From positions 558,001 through 622,000 of the forward strand of contig PJCV01000001.1 in assembly GCA_002837415.1 (NCBI GenBank): a stretch of 64,000 bases of DNA. Reading direction: 5' to 3'. This document shows positions 26,710 through 35,571 of this stretch, piece by piece. The stretch's first letter is position 1. Every line of letters begins with the position of its first letter. This DNA comes from Actinomycetales bacterium SN12. Lineage in GTDB: Bacteria > Actinomycetota > Actinomycetes > Actinomycetales > Microbacteriaceae. The notes below the pieces were generated by a model. The model made no database searches and was not told the origin of the DNA. It worked only from the letters and a program-made list of their open reading frames with translations. The position numbers and the translations under genes are program-made.

Positions 26710-28536
26710 GTGGCCCAGTTCGAAGTCCCCGCAATCGTCCCTGCTGATCCGGAGGGGAACGTCAGCGATCTGCTCGCCGAACGGGTGAAGAAGACCCCCG
26801 ATCTCGCCCTGTTCAGCGTGCCCGAGGGCAGCGGATGGCGCGACATCTCGGCGAAGGACTTCGAGACTGCCGTCATCGCTCTCGCCAAGGGCTTCGTCGC
26901 CGCCGGCATCCAGCCCGGCGAGAAGGTCGGCTTCATCGCCAAAACGACCTACGACTGGACGCTCGTCGACTTCGCGCTGTTCTATGCCGGAGCCGTGATG
27001 GTGCCCGTCTATGAGACGAGCTCCCCCGCGCAGATCCAGTGGATCATGGAGGACTCCGGAGCGACCGCCCTCATCGTCGAGTCCGCCGAGCACTTCACCC
27101 GCGCCGACGAGGTGCGCGGCGACCTGCCTCTCGTGCGCGAAGTGTGGCAGCTGCACCTGGGCGCGATCGACACCCTCACCGCACGCGGCGCCGCGGTGGA
27201 CGACGCCGAGATCGAGCGCCGCCGGGGCATCGCGGTGGGCTCCGACATCGCCACACTGATCTACACCTCGGGCTCGACCGGGCGTCCGAAGGGCTGCGTC
27301 CTGACGCACAGCAACTTCGTCGAGCTCTCGCGCAACTCCGGGAAGGCCCTCGACGAGGTCGTCTCGGCGCCGGGCGCCTCGACCCTGCTGTTCATCACGA
27401 CCGCGCACGTGTTCGCACGGTTCATCTCGATCCTCTCCGTGCATGCGGGCGTGCGAACGGGACACCAGCCAGACACGAAGCAGCTGCTCCCGGCGCTCGG
27501 GTCGTTCAAGCCGACCTTCCTGCTTGCGGTTCCGCGCGTGTTCGAGAAGGTCTACAACTCCGCGGAGCAGAAGGCGGAAGCGGGCGGCAAGGGCAAGATC
27601 TTCCGCGCGGCCGCCGCAGCGGCGATCGAGCACTCCACCCTTCTGGAGGAGGGCAAGCCGATCCCCTTCGGGCTGCGGATGAAGTTCGCGCTCTTCAACA
27701 AGCTGGTCTACAGCAAGCTGCGTGAGGCCATGGGTGGCAACGTGTCGTACGCGGTGTCGGGCTCCGCCCCGCTCGGTGCGCGCCTCGGTCACTTCTTCCA
27801 CAGCCTCGGCATCGTGATCCTGGAGGGCTACGGCCTGACCGAGACGACCGCGCCCGCGACGGTCAACCTCGCGCACAAGTCGAAGATCGGCACGGTGGGC
27901 CCCGCCCTTCCCGGTGTCGGGGTCCGCCTCGCCGATGACGGCGAGATCGAGGTCAAGGGCATCAACGTCTTCAAGGAGTACTGGAACAACCCCGAGGCCA
28001 CCGAGGCGGCATTCGACGACGGCTGGTTCCGCACCGGCGATCTGGGCAGCTTCGACTCGGAGGGCTTCCTCACGATCACCGGTCGCAAGAAGGAGATCAT
28101 CGTCACGGCGGGTGGCAAGAACGTCGCCCCGGCGATGCTCGAGGATCCGATCCGCTCGAACCCGATCGTCGGTCAGGTCGTCGTGCTCGGTGATCAGAAG
28201 CCGTTCATCTCGGCGCTGGTCACGCTCGACAGCGAGATGCTGCCGACGTGGCTGGCGAACAACGGCCTCCCGGCGGACATGTCGCTGAGCGAGGCGAGCC
28301 GCAACCCCGCCGTGCGCGACGAGGTGCAGCGCGCGGTGGACCGCGCCAACAAGACCGTCTCCCGCGCCGAGTCCATCCGCAAGTTCACGATCCTCCCGGT
28401 GGAGTGGACCGAGGCCAGCGGTCACCTCACCCCCAAGATGTCGATCAAGCGCAACGTCATCCTCGACGACTTCGCCGACTCGGTCGCCGAGATCTACGAC
28501 GCTCCGGTGCAGACGACCACCACGCCGCTCGGCTGA
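26710..28536 (+). CDS. Long-chain fatty acid--CoA ligase (FadD15-like)
   Basis: AMP-forming acyl-CoA synthetase of 608 residues that activates long-chain fatty acids. The ATP/AMP signature TLIYTSGSTGRPKGC is near residues 180 to 195, GYGLTETTAP is the adenine-binding block, and DGWFRTGDLG plus TGRKKEIIVTAGGKNVAP are the hinge and C-terminal motifs. GTG at 26710 is chosen for the AAGGAG site five to six bases upstream. The order aroG, acyltransferase, acyl-CoA ligase recalls Rv2178c to Rv2187. Confidence 0.92.
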   Translation: MAQFEVPAIVPADPEGNVSDLLAERVKKTPDLALFSVPEGSGWRDISAKDFETAVIALAKGFVAAGIQPGEKVGFIAKTTYDWTLVDFALFYAGAVMVPVYETSSPAQIQWIMEDSGATALIVESAEHFTRADEVRGDLPLVREVWQLHLGAIDTLTARGAAVDDAEIERRRGIAVGSDIATLIYTSGSTGRPKGCVLTHSNFVELSRNSGKALDEVVSAPGASTLLFITTAHVFARFISILSVHAGVRTGHQPDTKQLLPALGSFKPTFLLAVPRVFEKVYNSAEQKAEAGGKGKIFRAAAAAAIEHSTLLEEGKPIPFGLRMKFALFNKLVYSKLREAMGGNVSYAVSGSAPLGARLGHFFHSLGIVILEGYGLTETTAPATVNLAHKSKIGTVGPALPGVGVRLADDGEIEVKGINVFKEYWNNPEATEAAFDDGWFRTGDLGSFDSEGFLTITGRKKEIIVTAGGKNVAPAMLEDPIRSNPIVGQVVVLGDQKPFISALVTLDSEMLPTWLANNGLPADMSLSEASRNPAVRDEVQRAVDRANKTVSRAESIRKFTILPVEWTEASGHLTPKMSIKRNVILDDFADSVAEIYDAPVQTTTTPLG

Positions 28537-28544
28537 CCTTCACA

Positions 28545-28609
28545 CGTCGACGCCCCCTCTGGCTGTCCGCGCCCCCTCAGGGTGACGGAACGCAGAGGGG
28601 GCGTCGACG
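28545..28609. terminator. 17-bp perfect inverted repeat between convergent genes
   Basis: CGTCGACGCCCCCTCTG at 28545-28561 is exactly repeated in inverse at 28593-28609, with 31 bases between. A third GAGGGGGCCTCGACG copy, imperfect, follows. It probably acts as a terminator for the acyl-CoA ligase and def transcripts; no U tract is seen. Confidence 0.6.
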
Positions 28610-28628
28610 ATGAGAGGGGGCCTCGACG

Positions 28629-29120
28629 TCAGAACCAGTCGCTTTCGCGCACCTGACGCATGGCGAGCTTGCGGGTGTCACCCTGCAGACGGCTCAGGTA
28701 GACGCGCCCGTCGAGGTGGTCGGTCTCGTGCTGCAGCGCCTGCGCGAGCAGACCGTCGCCCTCGAGCACGATCGGGTCGCCGTCGAGGTCGATGCCCTCG
28801 ACGCGGGCCCATGGATGCCGTGGGGTGTCGTGCCACAGGCCCGGCACAGACAGGCATCCCTCCCCCGTCGGCACGGGCTCGCCGCGCACTTCGGTGAGCA
28901 CGGGGTTGATGACGTAGCCGATATCGCCATCGACGTTGTAGCTGAAGGCTCGCAGGGCGAAGCCGATCTGGTTCGCGGCCACGCCTGCCCGTCCGGGCAG
29001 CTCGACGGTGTCGATCAGGTCGGCGATGAGCGCGCGCACGCCCTCGTCGATCTCGCCGATCGGTTCGCAGACGGTGCGCAGCACCGGGTCGCCGTAGAGG
29101 CGGATCTCCCGGACGGTCAT
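28629..29120 (-). CDS. def: Peptide deformylase
   Basis: Metalloenzyme of 163 residues that removes the N-formyl group from nascent proteins. All three motifs are intact: GVAANQIG (46 to 53), EGCLSVPG (87 to 94, metal Cys) and HETDH (131 to 135, metal His and catalytic Glu). Its ATG overlaps the stop of the upstream MinD-like gene by one base (TGATG), so both are probably translated together. Confidence 0.95.
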   Translation of the reverse strand: MTVREIRLYGDPVLRTVCEPIGEIDEGVRALIADLIDTVELPGRAGVAANQIGFALRAFSYNVDGDIGYVINPVLTEVRGEPVPTGEGCLSVPGLWHDTPRHPWARVEGIDLDGDPIVLEGDGLLAQALQHETDHLDGRVYLSRLQGDTRKLAMRQVRESDWF

Positions 29121-31105
29121 CAGGCGGCCTTCGCTCGCAGGCCCTCGACGAGGGCTGCGGCCACTTCGCGAGCAGCCTGGCGGGTGGCGGGCTGCAGGCT
29201 GCCGAAATCGATCTCGCCGCCCCCGGCGATCTGCGGGTCGTACGGGATGCGGAGCACGTGCTTGGCGCGCGTCGAGAAGTGCGCTTCGAGCTCGCCCAGC
29301 CGCACGAGCGGCGCTCCGGGGTTCGACTGGTTCAGCACGACGATCGCCTCGCCGGCGAGTCCGGCATGTCCGTTCGTCTCGAGCCAGGTCAGGGTCTCGG
29401 ATGCCAGGCGCGCCTCGTCGACGCTCAGCCCCGACACGATGATGAGCTGGTCGGCGAGGTCGAGCGTGGCGCCCATCACCGAGTGCACGATGCTGGTGCC
29501 GGAGTCGGTGAGCACCAGCGAGTAGTACTGCGCGGCGACCGTGGCCACATCGCGGTAGTCCGCGTCTCCGAACGCCTCCGCGATGCGCGGGTCGGCATCG
29601 GACGCAAGCACGTCGAGGCGGGTCTCGTCACGGGCGACGAGTGCAGACACATCGTGGAAGCCGCGGATGTCGTGCTGCGCACGCACGAGGTCGCGGACCG
29701 ACTTCGTGTGCGAGCCGACCACGCGCTCGGCGAGGGTGCCGCGGTCGGGATTGGCGTCGACGGCGATGACGCGGTCGTCGCGAGCGTCGGCCAGCGCCAT
29801 GCCGAGCAGCGCGGTGACCGTGGTCTTGCCCACGCCGCCCTTGCGCGAGAGCACGGGCACGAAGCGGGCGGTGCCGGCGAGCGGAGCGGCGATGCGAGCG
29901 CTGAGCTGCTTGCGCTCACGCGCCTTGCGGCTGTCGCCGACGTTGATGCGGCCACCGGAGATCGAGTAGAGCAGGTGGCTCCAGGCGCCCTCGGGCTCGG
30001 GCCTGGTCATCCGGGCAGGGTCGAGCAGTCGGTCCGCCGTGAGCAGGTCGGCGCTCTCGCTGGTCGCAGCGGAGCCGAGGTCGTCGAGCCGCTTGGAGGT
30101 CAGCGCGACCTCAGCGGGTTGGGCGACCTCAGCGGGCTGCGCGACCACCGGCCGCGACTCGGGAACAGGGTCGTGGGATGCCACAGGATCGGTCTCCTCT
30201 GCCGGTGCGGGAGGTCGCGGTGCATCGAGCCGAACCGCTGCATGCTCCGACGCCGGAGCGCGGTCGACCCGACCGGCACCTCCCTGTTCGCGGGCGTGGT
30301 CGTCGACGGGATCCGCCTCGACGAGCCCGTCATCATCATCTTCCTCGTCGTCGTCGAGGTTGTGGTCGTGCTCTTCCTCGACGACGTCATCGAGATCGTC
30401 ATCGTCAGCGTCGTCGTCGGCGTCGGCGGCTTCGTCGTCGTCGTCGGCGTCGTGATCGTGATTGTCGTCTGCATAGCCGGCGTCGACGTCCTCGGGATCG
30501 TCATCGACGCCCTCGGCATCGCCCTCGCCCTCGTCATTAGCGTCGACGTCCTCGGGATCGACCTGGATGACGGTCACGTGTGACTCGGCCGCGTCGAACT
30601 CGGCCTCCGGTTCCGGCGTCGGCACCGCCCCGGAGACGGACTCTTCGACCGCGTCAGCTCCGAGCGCGTCGAAGTCGGCGACGTCCTCGGCATGAGCGGG
30701 GTCGTCGATGAGCTCCGCGACGATCTCGACATCTTCCTCGGCTGGCGCTTCGCTCGCATCCGGGTCGCTCAGTGGCTCCGGATCGGCGACCGGAAGGTCC
30801 TCGGCTGGCAGCTCGATGACGATGTCCGGCGCCTCCTGCTGGATGCGCGCGAGCAGTTCGGCGTCCGCGACAGCCGACGTGTCGATGATGAGATCAGTGA
30901 CCACCGAGGCAGTCTCGGCGTCGACGACCCCATCGTCGACTGCCTCGTCGTCGGCTTCGTCGTCGTATCCCCCGGTGGGCAGGATGACCTCGACGTGCGC
31001 GGTGGAGCCGGTCAGCCCGATTCCCATCGTGTCCGACGACGGGCTGTCGTCGAGGACACCCAGCGAGTCGTCATCCTCGGGATCGACGTTGTTCTTCGGG
31101 TTCAC
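29120..31105 (-). CDS. MinD/ParA-like ATPase with long acidic N-terminal domain
   Basis: A 661-residue protein. Residues 1 to about 260 are extremely rich in Asp, Glu, Ala and Val, likely disordered; a Pro-rich linker follows. From about residue 400 there is a deviant Walker A P-loop ATPase of the SIMIBI class ([12 protein letters not shown] near 417 to 428, then [15 protein letters not shown]). No catalytic or membrane-targeting motif tells the partner. EspI-like proteins of type VII secretion systems share this layout, but no ESX genes are present. The GTG start has GGGAG upstream. A ParA protein is divergently encoded 141 bases away. A role in localisation is inference. Confidence 0.8.
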   Translation of the reverse strand: MNPKNNVDPEDDDSLGVLDDSPSSDTMGIGLTGSTAHVEVILPTGGYDDEADDEAVDDGVVDAETASVVTDLIIDTSAVADAELLARIQQEAPDIVIELPAEDLPVADPEPLSDPDASEAPAEEDVEIVAELIDDPAHAEDVADFDALGADAVEESVSGAVPTPEPEAEFDAAESHVTVIQVDPEDVDANDEGEGDAEGVDDDPEDVDAGYADDNHDHDADDDDEAADADDDADDDDLDDVVEEEHDHNLDDDEEDDDDGLVEADPVDDHAREQGGAGRVDRAPASEHAAVRLDAPRPPAPAEETDPVASHDPVPESRPVVAQPAEVAQPAEVALTSKRLDDLGSAATSESADLLTADRLLDPARMTRPEPEGAWSHLLYSISGGRINVGDSRKARERKQLSARIAAPLAGTARFVPVLSRKGGVGKTTVTALLGMALADARDDRVIAVDANPDRGTLAERVVGSHTKSVRDLVRAQHDIRGFHDVSALVARDETRLDVLASDADPRIAEAFGDADYRDVATVAAQYYSLVLTDSGTSIVHSVMGATLDLADQLIIVSGLSVDEARLASETLTWLETNGHAGLAGEAIVVLNQSNPGAPLVRLGELEAHFSTRAKHVLRIPYDPQIAGGGEIDFGSLQPATRQAAREVAAALVEGLRAKAA

Positions 31106-31233
31106 GGTTCACTCCCAGCTCGCGCCCCTGTGGGCGCCCGACAAGGTTAGTGCTCCCGCCTGATCACGAGCAAAAGGGCACCCTCGCGCAAACGCACCGC
31201 CCGACGCTGAGCGCCGCCCGAAGGAGCGCACGG

Positions 31234-31239
31234 TAACGT
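31234..31239 (+). promoter_or_regulatory. -10 hexamer of a leaderless start (parA)
   Basis: TAACGT lies seven bases before the GTG at 31247. Confidence 0.6.
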
Positions 31240-31246
31240 GTAGGAC

Positions 31247-32059
31247 GTGCACGTACTCAGCGTCAGCTCCCTCAAGGGAGGCGTCGGCAAGACGACCGTG
31301 ACTCTCGGTCTCGCCTCCGCCGCCTTCGCCCGTGGCATCCGGACCCTCGTCGTCGACCTCGACCCCCAGTCCGACGTGTCCACCGGCATGGACCTCCAGA
31401 TCGCCGGACGGCTGAACATCGCCGACGTCCTCGGCAATCCCAAGGAGAAGGTGGTGCGCCAGGCGATCACCACCAGCGGCTGGGCCAAGGTGCACCCTGG
31501 CACGATCGACGTGCTCATCGGCAGCCCGTCCGCCATCAACTTCGACGGCCCGCACCCCAGCGTCCGCGACGTCTGGAAGCTGGAAGAGGCGCTCGCGACC
31601 GTCGAGAGCGAGTACGACCTCGTGCTGATCGACTGCGCACCGTCGCTGAACGCCCTCACGCGCACTGCGTGGGCGGCCAGCGACCGCGTGATGGTCGTCA
31701 CCGAGCCCGGTCTCTTCTCGGTCGCCGCGGCCGACCGCGCACTGCGCGCCATCGAGGAGATCCGTCGGGGTCTGTCCCCTCGCCTCCAGCCGCTGGGAAT
31801 CGTCGTGAACCGCGTGCGCCCCCAGTCGATCGAGCACCAGTTCCGCATCAAGGAGCTGCGCGACATGTTCGGCCCGCTCGTGCTGTCACCTCAGCTGCCC
31901 GAGCGCACCTCCCTGCAGCAGGCGCAGGGTGCCGCCAAGCCCCTGCACATCTGGCCGGGCGACTCCGCTCAGGAGCTCGCCGCCGACTTCGACGCGCTGC
32001 TCGACCGGATCATCCGCACCGGCCGGGTGCCGGTGCCCGAGAGCGGCGCCACGGCCTGA
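31247..32059 (+). CDS. ParA family ATPase
   Basis: ParA/Soj-like ATPase of 270 residues. The deviant Walker [11 protein letters not shown] is at about residues 10 to 19, Walker A' VVDLDPQSD near 37, and Walker B YDLVLIDCAPS near 127. No ParB or parS-like site is next to it, so it is probably not the chromosome-partition ParA. It neighbours MerR and FHA genes, a grouping common in actinobacteria. A terminator follows the stop. Confidence 0.88.
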   Translation: MHVLSVSSLKGGVGKTTVTLGLASAAFARGIRTLVVDLDPQSDVSTGMDLQIAGRLNIADVLGNPKEKVVRQAITTSGWAKVHPGTIDVLIGSPSAINFDGPHPSVRDVWKLEEALATVESEYDLVLIDCAPSLNALTRTAWAASDRVMVVTEPGLFSVAAADRALRAIEEIRRGLSPRLQPLGIVVNRVRPQSIEHQFRIKELRDMFGPLVLSPQLPERTSLQQAQGAAKPLHIWPGDSAQELAADFDALLDRIIRTGRVPVPESGATA

Positions 32060-32083
32060 GAGCCGCGCACGTGTGCATGAGAG

Positions 32084-32110
32084 AAGCCGCCCCTCGGGGC
32101 GGCTTTCTTC
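32084..32110. terminator. Terminator between parA and the MerR gene
   Basis: A perfect 10-bp inverted repeat, AAGCCGCCCC then GGGGCGGCTT with a tiny loop, is followed by TCTTC on the plus strand. It lies 25 bases after the parA stop and also before the stop of the convergent MerR gene. Confidence 0.75.
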
Positions 32111-32138
32111 GTTGACGCCTGCTCGCGCAGGCCGACGA

Positions 32139-32684
32139 TCAGGCGGTGCGCTTGGAGCGGCGTGCCGCGAGCTCGTCGACGGGGTCCGGCGCCGTGGGGT
32201 CGAACTCCACCAGCGTCGACTCCACCTCGCGCAGCACCTTGCCGACGGCGATGCCGAACACGCCCTGCCCGCGGCTGACGAGGTCGATGACCTCGTCGTT
32301 CGACGTGCACAGATAGACCGATGCGCCGTCGCTCATCAGCGTGGTGCCGGCGAGATCCCGGATGCCCGCGGCACGGAGCTGCTCGACCGCGGTGCGGATC
32401 TGCTGCAGCGAGATGCCGGTGTCGAGCAGTCGCTTGACGAGCTTGAGCACGAGGATGTCGCGGAAGCCGTACAGGCGCTGCGAACCGGATCCGGAGGCGC
32501 CGCGCACGGTCGGGACGACCAGCTCGGTGCGCGCCCAGTAGTCGAGCTGACGGTAGGTGATGCCGGCAGCGCGAGCGGCGACCGCACCGCGGTACCCGAC
32601 CTCGTCGTCCATCGCCGGCAGACCGTCGGTGAACAGGAGTTCGGTCACGAATCGGGGATCGCCTGCAGGCCCATCCGCACTCAT
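32139..32684 (-). CDS. MerR family transcriptional regulator (Rv1830-like)
   Basis: A 181-residue regulator. The MerR winged helix covers residues 27 to about 100 (YRGAVAARAAGITYRQLDYWARTELV, then QRLYGFRDILVLKLVKRLLDTGISLQQI). The C-terminal part is short and lacks metal-binding cysteines typical of MerR sensors. A ribosome-binding site GGAGGGAC precedes the ATG. Together with the next MerR and FHA genes it resembles the M. tuberculosis Rv1827-Rv1830 block, but the Rv1829 nuclease gene is missing. Confidence 0.82.
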   Translation of the reverse strand: MSADGPAGDPRFVTELLFTDGLPAMDDEVGYRGAVAARAAGITYRQLDYWARTELVVPTVRGASGSGSQRLYGFRDILVLKLVKRLLDTGISLQQIRTAVEQLRAAGIRDLAGTTLMSDGASVYLCTSNDEVIDLVSRGQGVFGIAVGKVLREVESTLVEFDPTAPDPVDELAARRSKRTA

Positions 32685-32784
32685 AGTCTGTCCCTCCTGA
32701 ACGGCTTATTCCCCACGGTAGAGCAGGACCCCTGCCCCGGCAATGACATCCGACCCGCGGGGAAGGTGTGTCGCAATCCGTTCG

Positions 32785-33474
32785 TTACGAAAGCACGCGA
32801 TCCAGCGACTGGGCCACGAGCTGACGCCGCACCTCGTCGATGTGCGTGGCGAGTTCGGGGGCGAGTTCTGCCGCTCTCCCCCGCGAGGCCGCATCGGTGC
32901 GGCGCAGCAGTGTCGCGAGCGCGGACTCGATGAGAGCGGCTTCGCGCTCGGCGTTCTGGCGCATGCTGCGCAGGTGGCGCGGCTCGATGCCGTGCCGTGC
33001 GAGCGTGACCAGGCCGGAGAGCATCGTGACCGCCTGGTCGCTGTAGTGCTCGGCCGCGACGATCAGCCCGGCACTGATCGCGTCGTTGAGCAGCTGCGGC
33101 GTCGCGCCGGTGTGCAGCAGCAGCTCGTCGCGTCGACGGCGACGGGCCGGCGGCGAGATCGAGGGAGGCGCGATGCTGCCCCACCCTTCGCCCTTCGCCT
33201 CGGCCTCATCGAGCTGCTCGCGGATGACGCTGAGCGGCAGGTAGTGATCGCGCTGAAGGGTGAGCCCGGCACGCAGACGCTCCACGTCCGAGCCGGAGAA
33301 CTTCCGGTAGCCGGACTCCGTGCGCGACGGAGTGACGATGCCCTGCACCTCGAGGAAGCGGAGCTTGCTGGAGGTGAGCTGCGGGAACTCGGGGGTGAGC
33401 CGAGCCAGGACCTGACCGATGCTCAGAAGACCCGAGGATGCGGAGCGGTCCCTGGCGGCGCCAGCCGCCGCCAT
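32785..33474 (-). CDS. ftsR: MerR family regulator, FtsR/Rv1828-like
   Basis: A 229-residue MerR-type protein with the DNA-binding helix pair at about 18 to 80 (LSIGQVLARLTPEFPQLTSSKLRFLEVQGIV, ESGYRKFSGSDVERL). Its length and place beside a GarA-like gene match Rv1828 and Corynebacterium FtsR, an activator of ftsZ. The ATG overlaps the FHA gene stop by one base. A candidate target inverted repeat lies upstream of ftsZ in this window. The symbol rests on family resemblance and context. Confidence 0.75.
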   Translation of the reverse strand: MAAAGAARDRSASSGLLSIGQVLARLTPEFPQLTSSKLRFLEVQGIVTPSRTESGYRKFSGSDVERLRAGLTLQRDHYLPLSVIREQLDEAEAKGEGWGSIAPPSISPPARRRRRDELLLHTGATPQLLNDAISAGLIVAAEHYSDQAVTMLSGLVTLARHGIEPRHLRSMRQNAEREAALIESALATLLRRTDAASRGRAAELAPELATHIDEVRRQLVAQSLDRVLS

Positions 33475-33956
33475 CAGTCGGTCGCCGTCGCGAGATCGAT
33501 CGGCGACGCGAAGAAGTTCATCCGGAACTTGCCGATGCGCAGCTCGTAGCCGTTGGCCAGCTCACTGCGGTCGACCCGCTCCCCGTTGACATAGGTGCCG
33601 TTCAGCGAACGCTGATCGACGATCTCGAACGCCGTTCCCGAACGGGTGATCTCGGCGTGACGACGCGAGACCGTGACATCGTCGAAGAAGATGTCCGCCT
33701 CGGGGTGCCGACCCACGGTGGTGACGTCGGAGTCGAGCAGGTAGCGCGCACCCGCCAGCGCACCGGCGCGCACGAGCAGCAGCGCGGATCCGGACGGCAG
33801 CGCCGAGATCGCGGCCGCCTCGGGCTCGGTGAGGTCGGCTCCGAAGGGCACGAAGGAGAGATCGGAGTCATGTCCGAACGTCTGTGTCACGTCGTGGCGC
33901 TTCTCGCCGCCGCTGCGGTGTATCGCGCCTCCGGCGCCGATGCTGTCGTCTGTCAC
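33474..33956 (-). CDS. garA: GarA/OdhI-like FHA-domain protein
   Basis: A 160-residue protein with an FHA domain at about 70 to 150 (VGRHPEADIFFDDVTVSRRHAEI, SLNGTYVNGERVD, NGYELRIGKF). GarA/OdhI proteins switch off 2-oxoglutarate dehydrogenase and related enzymes until PASTA-type kinases phosphorylate an N-terminal threonine pair. Here the N-terminal region has DVTQTFGHDS where GarA has an ETTSV-type motif, so the phosphosite is altered or shifted. The dihydrolipoyl dehydrogenase gene next door belongs to the same enzyme complex. Confidence 0.85.
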   Translation of the reverse strand: MTDDSIGAGGAIHRSGGEKRHDVTQTFGHDSDLSFVPFGADLTEPEAAAISALPSGSALLLVRAGALAGARYLLDSDVTTVGRHPEADIFFDDVTVSRRHAEITRSGTAFEIVDQRSLNGTYVNGERVDRSELANGYELRIGKFRMNFFASPIDLATATD

Positions 33957-34076
33957 GGTTCTCCCTCCTCCGGCACTCCAGACTAGCTGATGCCCGGGTC
34001 CGGGAGGAGGCCCGATACAGCCCCGTCCATCACTTTCTGTCGGGTCCCGCGCCCGCTCGCACCATCAGCCAGGGAT

Positions 34077-34082
34077 TAGGCT
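34077..34082 (+). promoter_or_regulatory. -10 hexamer of a leaderless start (lpdA)
   Basis: TAGGCT lies six bases before the ATG at 34089; this supports ATG rather than the GTG at 34083 as start. Confidence 0.6.
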
Positions 34083-34088
34083 GTGGGC

Positions 34089-35486
34089 ATGCCACACTAC
34101 GATGTCGTCATCCTCGGCGCGGGCCCTGGCGGATACGTCGCCGCCGTCCGCAGCGCCCAGCTCGGCCTGTCCACCGCGATCATCGAGGAGAAGTACTGGG
34201 GTGGTGTGTGTCTGAACGTCGGATGCATCCCCTCGAAGTCGCTCCTCAAGAACGCGGAGGTCGCGCACACCTTCACGCACAAGGCCGAGTTCTTCGGCAT
34301 CTCGGGGGATGTGAGCTTCGACTTCGGCGCGGCGTTCGACCGCAGCCGGAAGGTGGCGGAGACCCACGTCAAGGGCATCCACTACCTGACGAAGAAGAAC
34401 AAGGTGACCGAGCACGAGGGCCGCGGCACGTTCACCGGCCCGAAGGCCATCTCGGTGGCGAAGAGCGACGGCTCCACCGAGGAGATCACCTTCGACAACG
34501 CGATCATCGCGACCGGCTCGACCGTGCGTCTGCTGCCCGGCGTGCAGCTCAGCGACAACGTCGTCACCTACGAAGAGCAGATCCTCTCGCGCGAGCTGCC
34601 TGAGTCGATCGTCATCGTCGGCGCCGGTGCCATCGGCATGGAGTTCGGCTACGTGATGACGAACTACGGCGTCAAGGTCACGATCATCGAGTTCCTCGAT
34701 CGCGCGCTTCCCAACGAGGACCCCGAGGTCTCCAAGGAGATCCAGCGCCAGTACAAGAAGCTCGGCGTCGACATCCTCACCTCCACCGCGGTGAAGACGG
34801 TCACCGACAACGGCTCCTCCGTGCACGTCACCTATGAGACCCGCGACGGCAAGCCCGGCGAGATCACCGCCGACAAGGTGCTCATGTCGGTCGGCTTCGC
34901 CCCGCGGGTGGAGGGCTTCGGCCTCGACAAGACCGGTGTGAAGCTCACCGAGCGCGGGGCGATCGACATCGACGACCACATGCGCACCAACGTCGAGGGC
35001 ATCTACGCGATCGGCGACGTCACCGCGAAGCTGCAGCTGGCCCACGTCGCCGAGGCCCAGGCCGTCGTCGCGGCCGAGACCATCGGCAAGGCCGAGACCA
35101 TGACGCTGGGCGACTACCGGATGATGCCGCGCGCCACGTTCTGCCAGCCGCAGGTCGCCAGCTTCGGCCTCACCGAGGAGCAGGCGAAGGCCGAGGGCCG
35201 CGAGATCAAGGTCGCGAAGTTCCCGTTCAGCGCGAACGGCAAGGCCAACGGCCTGGGCGAGCCGGTCGGCTTCGTCAAGCTGATCGCCGACGCCGAGCAC
35301 CTCGAGCTCATCGGCGGGCACCTGATCGGACCTGACGTGTCGGAGCTGCTGCCCGAGCTGACGCTCGCGCAGAAGTGGGACCTCACCGCTCTCGAGGCCG
35401 CACGCAACGTGCACACCCACCCGACGCTGTCGGAGGCGCTGCAGGAGGCCTTCCACGGTCTCGCCGGTCACATGATCAACATGTGA
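34089..35486 (+). CDS. lpdA: Dihydrolipoyl dehydrogenase
   Basis: FAD-dependent E3 component of 2-oxoacid dehydrogenase complexes, 465 residues. The N-terminal FAD fold ([13 protein letters not shown]), the redox disulfide CLNVGC near residues 40 to 45, the NAD fold ([15 protein letters not shown]) and the C-terminal [12 protein letters not shown] with the catalytic His-Glu are complete. A strong terminator follows. Proximity to the GarA-like gene suggests linked control of the 2-oxoglutarate node. Confidence 0.96.
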   Translation: MPHYDVVILGAGPGGYVAAVRSAQLGLSTAIIEEKYWGGVCLNVGCIPSKSLLKNAEVAHTFTHKAEFFGISGDVSFDFGAAFDRSRKVAETHVKGIHYLTKKNKVTEHEGRGTFTGPKAISVAKSDGSTEEITFDNAIIATGSTVRLLPGVQLSDNVVTYEEQILSRELPESIVIVGAGAIGMEFGYVMTNYGVKVTIIEFLDRALPNEDPEVSKEIQRQYKKLGVDILTSTAVKTVTDNGSSVHVTYETRDGKPGEITADKVLMSVGFAPRVEGFGLDKTGVKLTERGAIDIDDHMRTNVEGIYAIGDVTAKLQLAHVAEAQAVVAAETIGKAETMTLGDYRMMPRATFCQPQVASFGLTEEQAKAEGREIKVAKFPFSANGKANGLGEPVGFVKLIADAEHLELIGGHLIGPDVSELLPELTLAQKWDLTALEAARNVHTHPTLSEALQEAFHGLAGHMINM

Positions 35487-35500
35487 CATCCCGTCTCGAG

Positions 35501-35534
35501 AAGGAGGCCCGGTCCGAACGGATCGGGCCTCCTT
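35501..35534 (+). terminator. Terminator of lpdA
   Basis: An 11-bp perfect stem, AAGGAGGCCCG and CGGGCCTCCTT, with a smaller internal TCCG/CGGA pairing lies 14 bases after the lpdA stop. Confidence 0.8.
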
Positions 35535-35571
35535 CCGTCTGACCGCAGACCTCTGCGGGCATGACCGCGGT

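Noticed and set aside
26605..28425. Minus-strand open frame of about 600 codons
   Set aside because: It is antisense to the acyl-CoA ligase, which has intact AMP-binding motifs.
29258..30583. Long plus-strand frame rich in Val and Ile that looks like a membrane protein
   Set aside because: It is the antisense image of the Asp/Glu-rich N-terminus of the MinD-like protein; GAC/GAG codons read backwards give Val/Leu/Ile runs.
31247..32059. Chromosome partition parA with parB and parS
   Set aside because: No ParB gene and no parS-like palindrome near; the context is MerR and FHA genes instead.
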